Positions 1 to 7,407 of a stretch of DNA of 64,000 nt are shown piece after piece. Position 1 is the first letter of the stretch; each line of letters begins with the position of its first letter. Where the stretch lies: positions 12,068,001 to 12,132,000 of the forward strand of contig NC_092582.1 in assembly GCF_037975245.1 (NCBI RefSeq). The letters are read 5' to 3'. The translations under genes and the position numbers were made by a program. The DNA is from Apostichopus japonicus (taxonomy: Eukaryota; Echinodermata; Holothuroidea; Aspidochirotida; Stichopodidae). Below the pieces are notes generated by a model. It was not told the DNA's origin, did no database searches, and worked only from the letters and a program-made list of their open reading frames with translations.

Positions 1-17
1 ATGTAGGCACTCGCTGT

Positions 18-32
18 AAAAGATCGGCAAAA
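18..32 (-). terminator. T-runs downstream of the B box (possible Pol III stops)
   Basis: On the minus strand two TTTT runs (positions 29-32 and 18-21) follow the B box by about 15 and 26 nt, where a tRNA-like transcript would end. The first run is TTTTT in the 166-bp monomers. Another TTTT at 66-69 lies between the A and B boxes and might end transcription early. T4 can act as a minimal Pol III stop, but whether these do is inference. Confidence 0.25.
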
Positions 33-39
33 GACGTCA
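32..39 (-). promoter_or_regulatory. CRE-like TGACGTCT octamer in each monomer
   Basis: The minus strand reads TGACGTCT, seven of eight bases of the palindromic CREB/ATF site TGACGTCA, and it contains the GACGTC palindrome at 33-38. It is kept in most copies. A few copies have GTGATC (about 16.0, 20.6, 23.1 and 23.3 kb), AGATGTC (about 3.50 kb) or AAGTCGTC (61.14 and 61.47 kb) instead. A chance match multiplied by tandem duplication is the simpler explanation. Confidence 0.25.
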
Positions 40-46
40 TCACCGG

Positions 47-57
47 GGACTCGAACC
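47..57 (-). promoter_or_regulatory. B-box-like (tRNA T-arm) motif, present in nearly every monomer
   Basis: Read on the minus strand this is GGTTCGAGTCC, which fits the Pol III B-box consensus GGTTCGANTCC at all fixed positions. It recurs at the same place in almost all of the roughly 383 copies. Many copies read GGTTCGAATCC, which changes only the degenerate N. A minority break the motif: ACTCCAACC copies at about 11.9, 12.07, 12.24, 13.57, 17.68 and 18.2-18.5 kb, ACTGGAACC at about 30.43 and 35.40 kb, and ACTCAAACC near 7612. In tRNA genes and tRNA-derived SINEs this box binds TFIIIC. Whether it is bound or active here is not shown by the sequence. Confidence 0.65.
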
Positions 58-91
58 ACCGATGCAAAAGAGAGCCTCGCTCATCAGCTCG

Positions 92-121
92 TACAGTGCG
101 CCAAGCCATCGCGCCACTGTA
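92..121. other. Intra-monomer hairpin with the A-box-like core in its loop
   Basis: TACAGTG (92-98) pairs with CACTGTA (115-121) and CGC (99-101) with GCG (111-113), leaving one bulged C at 114 and a 9-nt loop at 102-110. That is 10 bp in total, extendable by a G-T and a C-G pair outside. The loop holds most of the A-box-like element. Array variants affect it differently. A93C (GTCC monomers, about 38.5-47.9 kb) and T97C (ACAGCG monomers, about 46-54 kb) break the stem. A104C (about 46-64 kb) falls in the loop. Confidence 0.6.
98..108 (-). promoter_or_regulatory. A-box-like motif paired with the B box
   Basis: The minus strand reads TGGCTTGGCGC, a partial match to the A-box consensus TRGYNNARNGG, with G where the invariant A is expected. 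It lies 40 nt upstream of the B box in minus-strand direction, inside the usual spacing range for tRNA genes. Flanking bases can form a D-arm-like 4-bp stem (minus-strand GCTT at 103-106 with GAGC at 87-90). No acceptor stem can be drawn and the T-stem has mismatches, so this is not a functional tRNA. Copies in about 46-64 kb mostly carry A104C, which alters this element to TGGCGTGGCGC. Confidence is lower than for the B box. Confidence 0.4.
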
Positions 122-153
122 TGGACTGAGATATTAGGTCGATTAACTAATAC

Positions 154-184
154 TTACAGCTCCCCATGTAGAAACTCGCTGTAA
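154..184. other. Hairpin across each monomer junction, with splice-site-like motifs
   Basis: TTACAGC (154-160) is the exact reverse complement of GCTGTAA at 13-19 of the next copy (178-184), giving a 7-bp stem with a 17-nt loop over the junction. The same bases look like splice signals. On the minus strand, a T-rich stretch ending TTTTACAG is followed by 21 nt and then a GTAAGT donor (152-157). On the plus strand, ACTAATACTTACAG resembles a branch point plus acceptor. A few copies carry TTACCG and lose pairing (about 18.95, 21.26, 21.43, 21.59, 24.25 and 37.65 kb). No evidence of transcription exists in the sequence. Confidence 0.4.
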
Positions 185-1320
185 AAGATCGGCAAAAGAC
201 GTCATCACCGGGGATTCGAACCACCGATGCAAAAGAGAGCCTCGCTCATCAGCTCGTACAGTGCGCCAAGCCATCGCGCCACTGTATGGACTGAGATATT
301 AGGTCGATTAACTAATACTTACAGCTCCCCATGAAGGCACTCGCTGTAAAAGATCGGCAAAAGACGTCATCACCGGGGATTCGAACCACCGATGCAAAAG
401 AGAGCCTCGCTCATCAGCTCGTACAGTGCGCCAAGCCATCGCGCCACTGTATGGACTGAGATATTAGGTCGATTAACTAATACTTACAGCTCCCCATGTA
501 GGCACTCGCTGTAAAAGATCGGCAAAAGACGTCATCACCGGGGATTCGAACCACCGATGCAAAAGAGAGCCTCGCTCATCAGCTCGTACAGTGCGCCAAG
601 CCATCGCGCCACTGTATGGACTGAGATATTAGGTCGATTAACTAATACTTACAGCTCCCCATGAAGGCACTCGCTGTAAAAGATCGACAAAAGACGTCAT
701 CACCGGGGATTCGAACCACCGATGCTAAAGAGAGCCTCGCTCATCAGCTCGTACAGTGCGCCAAGCCATCGCGCCACTGTATGGACTGAGATATTAGGTC
801 GATTAACTAATACTTACAGCTCCCCATGAAGGCACTCGCTGTAAAAGATCGGCAAAAGACGTCATCACCGGGGACTCGAACCACCGATGCAAAAGAGAGC
901 CTCGCTCATCAGCTCGTACAGTGCGCCAAGCCATCGCGCCACTGTATGGACTGAGATATTAGGTCGATTAACTAATACTTACAGCTCCCCATGTAGGCAC
1001 TCGCTGTAAAAGATCGGCAAAAGACGTCATCACCGGGGATTCGAACCACCGATGCAAAAGAGAGCCTCGCTCATCAGCTCGTACAGTGCGCCAAGCCATC
1101 GCGCCACTGTATGGACTGAGATATTAGGTCGATTAACTAATACTTACAGCTCCCCATGTAGGCACTCGCTGTAAAAGATCGGCAAAAGACGTCATCACCG
1201 GGGACTCGAACCACCGATGCAAAAGAGAGCCTCGCTCATCAGCTCGTACAGTGCGCCAAGCCATCGCGCCACTGTATGGACTGAGATATTAGGTCGATTA
1301 ACTAATACTTACAGCTCCCC

Positions 1321-4300
1321 ATGTAGGCACTCGCTGTAAAAGATCGACAAAAGACGTCATCACCGGGGACTCGAACCACCGATGCAAAAGAGAGCCTCGC
1401 TCATCAGCTCGTACATTGCGCCAAGCTATCGCGCCACTGTATGGACTGAGATATTAGGTCGATTAACTAATACTTACAGCTCCCCATGTAGGCACTCGCT
1501 GTAAAAGATCGGCAAAAGACGTCATCACCGGGGATTCGAACCACCGATGCAAAAGAGAGCCTCGCTCATCAGCTCGTACAGTGCGCCAAGCCATCGCGCC
1601 ACTGTATGGACTGAGATATTAGGTCGATTAACTAATACTTACAGCTCCCCATGTAGGCACTCGCTGTAAAAGATCGGCAAAAGACGTCATCACCGGGGAC
1701 TCGAACCACCGATGCAAAAGAGAGCCTCGCTCATCAGCTCGTACAGTGCGCCAAGCCATCGCACCACTGTATGGACTGAGATATTAGGTCGATTAACTAA
1801 TACTTACAGCTCCCCATGTAGGCACTCGCTGTAAAAGATCGGCAAAAGACGTCATCACCGGGGACTCGAACCACCGATGCAAAAGAGAGCCTCGCTCATC
1901 AGCTCGTACAGTGCGCCAAGCCATCGTGCCACTGTATGGAATGAGATATTAGGTCGATTAACTAATACTTACAGCTCCCCATGTAGGCACTCGCTGTAAA
2001 AGATCGGCAAAAGACGTCATCACCGGGGACTCGAACCACCGACGCAAAAGAGAGCCTCGCTCATCAGCTCGTACAGTGCGCCAAGCCATCGCGCCACTGT
2101 ATGGACTGAGATATTAGGTCGATTAACTAATACTTACAGCTCCCCATGTAGGCACTCGCTGTAAAAGATCGGCAAAAGACGTCATCACCGGGGACTCGAA
2201 CCACCGATGCAAAAGAGAGCCTCGCTCATCAGCTCGTACAGTGCGCCAAGCCATCGCGCCACTGTATGGACTGAGATATTAGGTCGATTAACTAATACTT
2301 ACAGCTCCCCATGTAGGCACTCGCTGTAAAAGATCGGCAAAAGACGTCATCACCGGGGACTCGAACCACCGATGCAAAAGAGAGCCTCGCTCATCAGCTC
2401 GTACAGTGCGCCAAGCCATCGCGCCACTGTATGGACTGAGATATTAGGTCGATTAACTAATACTTACAGCTCCCCATGTAGGCACTCGCTGTAAAAGATC
2501 GACAAAAGACGTCATCACCGGGGACTCGAACCACCGATGCAAAAGAGAGCCTCGCTCATCAGCTCGTACATTGCGCCAAGCTATCGCGCCACTGTATGGA
2601 CTGAGATATTAGGTCGATTAACTAATACTTACAGCTCCCCATGTAGGCACTCGCTGTAAAAGATCGGCAAAAGACGTCATCACCGGGGATTCGAACCACC
2701 GATGCAAAAGAGAGCCTCGCTCATCAGCTCGTACAGTGCGCCAAGCCATCGCGCCACTGTATGGACTGAGATATTAGGTCGATTAACTAATACTTACAGC
2801 TCCCCATGTAGGCACTCGCTGTAAAAGATCGGCAAAAGACGTCATCACCGGGGACTCGAACCACCGATGCAAAAGAGAGCCTCGCTCATCAGCTCGTACA
2901 GTGCGCCAAGCCATCGCGCCACTGTATGGACTGAGATATTAGGTCGATTAACTAATACTTACAGCTCCCCATGTAGGCACTCGCTGTAAAAGATCGGCAA
3001 AAGACGTCATCACCGGGGACTCGAACCACCGATGCAAAAGAGAGCCTCGCTCATCAGCTCGTACAGTGCGCCAAGCCATCGTGCCACTGTATGGAATGAG
3101 ATATTAGGTCGATTAACTAATACTTACAGCTCCCCATGTAGGCACTCGCTGTAAAAGATCGGCAAAAGACGTCATCACCGGGGACTCGAACCACCGACGC
3201 AAAAGAGAGCCTCGCTCATCAGCTCGTACAGTGCGCCAAGCCATCGCGCCACTGTATGGACTGAGATATTAGGTCGATTAACTAATACTTACAGCTCCCC
3301 ATGTAGGCACTCGCTGTAAAAGATCGGCAAAAGACGTCATCACCGGGGACTCGAACCACCGATGCAAAAGAGAGCCTCGCTCATCAGCTCGTACAGTGCG
3401 CCAAGCCATCGCGCCACTGTATGGACTGAGATATTAGGTCGATTAACTAATACTTACAGCTCCCCATGTAGGCACTCGCTGTAAAAGATCGGCAAAAGAT
3501 GTCATCACCGGGGACTCGAACCACCGATGCAAAAGAGAGCCTCGCTCATCAGCTCGTACAGTGCGCCAAGCCATCGCGCCACTGTATGGACTGAGATATT
3601 AGGTCGATTAACTAATACTTACAGCTCCCCATGTAGGCACTCGCTGTAAAAGATCGACAAAAGACGTCATCACCGGGGACTCGAACCACCGATGCAAAAG
3701 AGAGCCTCGCTCATCAGCTCGTACATTGCGCCAAGCTATCGCGCCACTGTATGGACTGAGATATTAGGTCGATTAACTAATACTTACAGCTCCCCATGTA
3801 GGCACTCGCTGTAAAAGATCGGCAAAAGACGTCATCACCGGGGATTCGAACCACCGATGCAAAAGAGAGCCTCGCTCATCAGCTCGTACAGTGCGCCAAA
3901 CCATCGCGCCACTGTATGGACTGAGATATTAGGTCGATTAACTAATACTTACAGCTCCCCATGTAGGCACTCGCTGTAAAAGATCGGCAAAAGACGTCAT
4001 CACCGGGGACTCGAACCACCGATGCAAAAGAGAGCCTCGCTCATCAGCTCGTACAGTGCGCCAAGCCATCGCACCACTGTATGGACTGAGATATTAGGTC
4101 GATTAACTAATACTTACAGCTCCCCATGTAGGCACTCGCTGTAAAAGATCGGCAAAAGACGTCATCACCGGGGACTCGAACCACCGATGCAAAAGAGAGC
4201 CTCGCTCATCAGCTCGTACAGTGCGCCAAGCCATCGTGCCACTGTATGGAATGAGATATTAGGTCGATTAACTAATACTTACAGCTCCCCATGTAGGCAC

Positions 4301-4787
4301 TCGCTGTAAAAGATCGGCAAAAGACGTCATCACCGGGGATTCGAACCACCGACGCAAAAGAGAGCCTCGCTCATCAGCTCGAACAGTGCGCCAAGCCATC
4401 GCGCCACTGTATGGACTGAGATATTAGGTCGATTAACTAATACTTACAGCTCCCCATGTAGGCACTCGCTGTAAAAGATCGGCAAAAAGACGTCATCACC
4501 GGGGACTCGAACCACCGACGCAAAAGAGAGCCTCGCTCATCAGCTCGTACAGTGCGCCAAGCCATCGCGCCACTGTATGGACTGAGATATTAGGTCGATT
4601 AACTAATACTTACAGCTCCCCATGTAGGCACTCGCTGTAAAAGATCGGCAAAAAGACGTCATCACCGGGGACTCGAACCACCGACGCAAAAGAGAGCCTC
4701 GCTCATCAGCTCGTACAGTGCGCCAAGCCATCGCGCCACTGTATGGACTGAGATATTAGGTCGATTAACTAATACTTACAGCTCCCC
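1321..4787. repeat. Seven-monomer higher-order repeat, three copies
   Basis: Three successive blocks of seven monomers: 1321-2475, 2476-3630 and 3631-4787. The first monomer of each carries GATCGACAAAAG plus GTACATTGCGCCAAGCTATC (at 1411, 2566 and 3721, exactly 1155 bp apart). The fourth carries GTGCCACTGTATGGAATGAG (1155 bp apart). The fifth carries GACGC in place of GATGC. The second has ATTCG. GCACCACTG marks the third monomer in blocks one and three but is absent from block two. Block three is 2 bp longer because its last two monomers have five A. Private changes (AGATGTC in block two, GAACAG in block three) show divergence after duplication. Confidence 0.9.
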
Positions 4788-6777
4788 ATGTAGGCACTCG
4801 CTGTAAAAGATCGGCAAAAGACGTCATCACCGGGGACTCGAACCACCGACGCAAAAGAGAGCCTCGCTCATCAGCTCGTACAGTGCGCCAAGCCATCGCG
4901 CCACTGTATGGACTGAGATATTAGGTCGATTAACTAATACTTACAGCTCCCCATGTAGGCACTCGCTGTAAAAGATCGGCAAAAGACGTCATCATCGGGG
5001 ACTCGAACCACCGATGCAAAAGAGAGCCTCGCTCATCAGCTCGTACAGTGCGCCAAGCCATCGCGCCACTGTATGGACTGAGATATTAGGTCGATTAACT
5101 AATACTTACAGCTCCCCATGTAGGCACTCGCTGTAAAAGATCGGCAAAAGACGTCATCACCGGGGACTCGAACCACCGATGCAAAAGAGAGCCTCGCTCA
5201 TCAGCTCGTACAGTGCGCCAAGCCATCGCGCCACTGTATGGACTGAGATATTAGGTCGATTAACTAATACTTACAGCTCCCCATGTAGGCACTCGCTGTA
5301 AAAGATCGGCAAAAGACGTCATCACCGGGGACTCGAACCACCGATGCAAAAGAGAGCCTCGCTCATCAGCTCGTACAGTGCGCCAAGCCATCGCGCCACT
5401 GTATGGACTGAGATATTAGGTCGATTAACTAATACTTACAGCTCCCCATGTAGGCACTCGCTGTAAAAGATCGGCAAAAAGACGTCATCACCGGGGACTC
5501 GAACCACCGATGCAAAAGAGAGCCTCGCTCATCAGCTCGTACAGTGCGCCAAGCCATCGCGCCACTGTATGGACTGAGATATTAGGTCGATTAACTAATA
5601 CTTACAGCTCCCCATGTAGAAACTCGCTGTAAAAGATCGGCAAAAGACGTCATCACCGGGGACTCGAACCACCGATGCAAAAGAGAGCCTCGCTCATCAG
5701 CTCGTACAGTGCGCCAAGCCATCGCGCCACTGTATGGACTGAGATATTAGGTCGATTAACTAATACTTACAGCTCCCCATGTAGGCACTCGCTGTAAAAG
5801 ATCGGCAAAAGACGTCATCACCGGGGATTCGAACCACCAATGCAAAAGAGAGCCTCGCTCATCAGCTCGTACAGTGCGCCAAGCCATCGCGCCACTGTAT
5901 GGACTGAGATATTAGGTCGATTAACTAATACTTACAGCTCCCCATGTAGGCACTCGCTGTAAAAGATCGGCAAAAGACGTCATCACCGGGGACTCGAACC
6001 ACCGATGCAAAAGAGAGCCTCGCTCATCAGCTCGTACAGTGCGCCAAGCCATCGCGCCACTGTATGGACTGAGATATTAGGTCGATTAACTAATACTTAC
6101 AGCTCCCCATGTAGGCACTCGCTGTAAAAGATCGGCAAAAAGACGTCATCACCGGGGACTCGAACCACCGATGCAAAAGAGAGCCTCGCTCATCAGCTCG
6201 TACAGTGCGCCAAGCCATCGCGCCACTGTATGGACTGAGATATTAGGTCGATTAACTAATACTTACAGCTCCCCATGTAGGCACTCGCTGTAAAAGATCG
6301 GCAAAAGACGTCATCACCGGGGACTCGAACCACCGATGCAAAAGAGAGCCTCGCTCATCAGCTCGTACATTGCGCCAAGCCATCGCGCCACTGTATGGAC
6401 TGAGATATTAGGTCGATTAACTAATACTTACAGCTCCCCATGTAGGCACTCGCTGTAAAAGATCGGCAAAAGACGTCATCACCGGGGATTCGAACCACCG
6501 ATGCAAAAGAGAGCCTCGCTTATCAGCTCGTACAGTGCGCCAAGCCATCGCGCCACTGTATGGACTGAGATATTAGGTCGATTAACTAATACTTACAGCT
6601 CCCCATGTAGGCACTCGCTGTAAAAGATCGGCAAAAGACGTCATCACCGGGGACTCGAACCACCGATGCAAAAGAGAGCCTCGCTCATCAGCTCGTACAG
6701 TGCGCCAAGCCATCGCGCCACTGTATGGACTGAGATATTAGGTCGATTAACTAATACTTACAGCTCCCCATGTAGGC

Positions 6778-6781
6778 ACTC
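6778..6781. repeat. Target site duplication, left copy (ACTC)
   Basis: ACTC at monomer positions 9-12 is repeated at 7404-7407 on the other side of the inserted LINE. Removing 6778-7403 restores an intact monomer in register, with the next monomer starting at 7561. Four bases is short for a LINE, so microhomology cannot be excluded. Confidence 0.75.
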
Positions 6782-6810
6782 ATTCATTCTGTTCATTCAT
6801 TCATTCATTT
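6781..6810 (-). repeat. TGAA-type microsatellite tail of the LINE
   Basis: On the minus strand the element ends in an AATGAATGAATGAA run interrupted once by ACAG before the last units, and abuts the target at 6781. Short tandem tails in place of poly(A) are found in CR1/L2-type and some Jockey-like elements. The interruption suggests some age or slippage. Confidence 0.7.
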
Positions 6811-6813
6811 ATT
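6808..6813 (-). terminator. AATAAA polyadenylation signal of the LINE
   Basis: TTTATT on the plus strand reads AATAAA on the minus strand, immediately before the TGAA tail of the element. It is the standard cleavage and polyadenylation signal and fits the 3' end of a LINE transcript. Confidence 0.6.
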
Positions 6814-6847
6814 TGTTTTTTCACATAAATATTACAATGTGAATGGA

Positions 6848-6890
6848 AGTCTTCTGAAAAGCCTATGCTGGCTTAACAAAACAGAAGACT
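6848..6890 (-). other. LINE 3' UTR stem-loop
   Basis: AGTCTTCTG (6848-6856) pairs with CAGAAGACT (6882-6890), nine exact base pairs. Inside it AAGCC (6859-6863) pairs with GGCTT (6870-6874) around a 6-nt loop. The two stems are separated by an asymmetric internal loop of 2 and 7 nt. It lies in the 3' UTR about 70 nt from the tail. In several LINE clades (L2/CR1-like) a 3' hairpin is recognised by the element's own reverse transcriptase. That role is inferred here. Confidence 0.7.
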
Positions 6891-6990
6891 CCCATGAAGA
6901 AAAGAAAATAGTGAAAGTAATGTTAATAACAATACGTAAACGGTTCAATATGTGAATATGCTGCTATGCGACTATGCACCTAAATCATAA

Positions 6991-7395
6991 TTAATAAGAC
7001 ATGATAATTTCTTTAGTAAGACATTTACTAAATGTTGAGCTTGTTTTCTTAGTTTTTAAAGTTATTGACAGTGAATTCCAAATTTTGGTTGCACGGTTTT
7101 TGAGGCTTAACATACCAGTGCGTGTTTTATATGATTTATAATGTGCGTTGCTAGCCGTTCTGGTATTATGATTATGGAAATCTGTGTTGCTGTTTATAAA
7201 ATTTCGAAAACTGATTGGCAATGATCCATTCCAAGCCTTGTATGTAAATGTTGCAATATTAACTTTTATAATGTCATCTAATTTCAATAAATTGAGTTTC
7301 TTAAAGAGGGGGCTTGTATGTTCACGCGGTGCTGCGTGAGATATATGACGTATTGCACTCTTTTGAAGTATTTTAAGTATTTTATTTGAAGTATT
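6991..7395 (-). pseudogene. LINE reverse-transcriptase ORF, C-terminal 134 codons
   Basis: The frame is open from 7395 down to the TAA at 6991-6993, giving 134 residues. No start is expected because the element is 5'-truncated. The first possible start codon seen by a simple caller is a TTG at 7287, which is internal. The end of the protein is typical of many animal LINEs, with these blocks in order: LQKSAIRHI (residues 10-18), PREHTSPLFKKLNLLKLDDI (23-42), FTYKAWNGSLPISF (50-63), HNHNTRTAS (74-82) and KIWNSL (104-109), then a lysine-rich tail. This is the region after the polymerase domain. The catalytic motif is absent. It cannot make an active enzyme. The match is by recognition of family pattern, not by a database search. 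Confidence 0.85.
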
Positions 7396-7400
7396 TTAAG
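7362..7400 (-). repeat. 16-bp direct repeat at the LINE 5' junction
   Basis: TTTGAAGTATTTTAAG occurs at 7362-7377 and again at 7385-7400, 23 bp apart, right at the truncated 5' end. The ORF frame meets a stop at 7396-7398, within the outer copy. The outer copy may be junction filler copied from the inner one during second-strand or repair synthesis, in which case the true LINE sequence would end near 7384. Confidence 0.6.
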
Positions 7401-7403
7401 GTG

Positions 7404-7407
7404 ACTC
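7404..7407. repeat. Target site duplication, right copy (ACTC)
   Basis: Right-hand partner of the duplication at 6778-6781. The satellite continues from here at monomer position 9, in register with the next monomer start at 7561. Confidence 0.75.

Larger units (their letters stand above)
1..165. repeat. Reference satellite monomer
   Basis: First complete copy, used for all internal coordinates below. It has 85 G or C in 165 bases and 12 CpG dinucleotides. Landmarks on the plus strand: ATGTAGGCACTCGCTG at 1-16, AatII-type GACGTC at 33-38, reverse-complement B box at 47-57, reverse-complement A-box-like element at 98-108, a hairpin at 92-121, an AT-rich stretch at 131-157, and CAGCTCCCC closing the unit. 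Stops occur in every frame, for example TAG at 4-6, TAA at 17-19 and TAG at 135-137 on the plus strand, so the unit is non-coding although 165 is divisible by three. The choice of position 1 as start is arbitrary. I do not recognise it as a named satellite. Confidence 0.95.
1..6781. repeat. 165-bp satellite array, left block
   Basis: Forty-one complete monomers plus the first 12 bases of a forty-second, all head-to-tail. Monomer starts fall every 165 bp exactly from 1 to 4456. After that, four of the next fourteen copies are 166 bp because the A-run after GGC has five A. Copies differ from each other at only a few bases. Recurrent variants here are ATGAAGG for ATGTAGG (331, 661, 826), ATTCG for ACTCG in the B-box region, GATGCTAAAG (661 copy) and ATGTAGAAACTC (166 and about 5614). 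The block is cut at 6781 by a retrotransposon and resumes in register at 7404. The left edge of the array lies outside the window. No gene lies inside it. Confidence 0.98.
6782..7403 (-). mobile_element. 5'-truncated non-LTR retrotransposon (LINE) fragment
   Basis: A 622-bp AT-rich insert unlike the satellite around it. In minus-strand order it holds the C-terminal part of an ORF2-like reverse transcriptase, a stop at 6991-6993, a 3' UTR of about 210 bp with a stem-loop, an AATAAA signal and a TGAA-type tail. It lacks the endonuclease and the reverse-transcriptase catalytic core, so it is dead on arrival, as most LINE copies are. The C-terminal protein pattern fits the Jockey/CR1/L2-like superfamily, but I cannot assign the clade without a search. 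It is the only transposon seen in the 64 kb. It must postdate the monomer it interrupts. Confidence 0.9.

Noticed and set aside
1-165. A functional tRNA gene in each monomer
   Set aside because: The B box matches well, but no 7-bp acceptor stem can be formed, the T-stem has mismatches, the D-loop is long and the invariant A of the A box is missing. I keep only the box-level similarity.
6848-6890. Rho-independent bacterial terminator
   Set aside because: There is a stable stem but no T-run directly after it, and the context is a eukaryotic LINE 3' UTR.
6991-7287. 98-codon ORF starting at 7287 as an independent gene
   Set aside because: Position 7287 is a TTG inside a longer open frame that continues up to 7395 and encodes recognisable LINE C-terminal sequence. 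It is a truncated retrotransposon, not a host gene.
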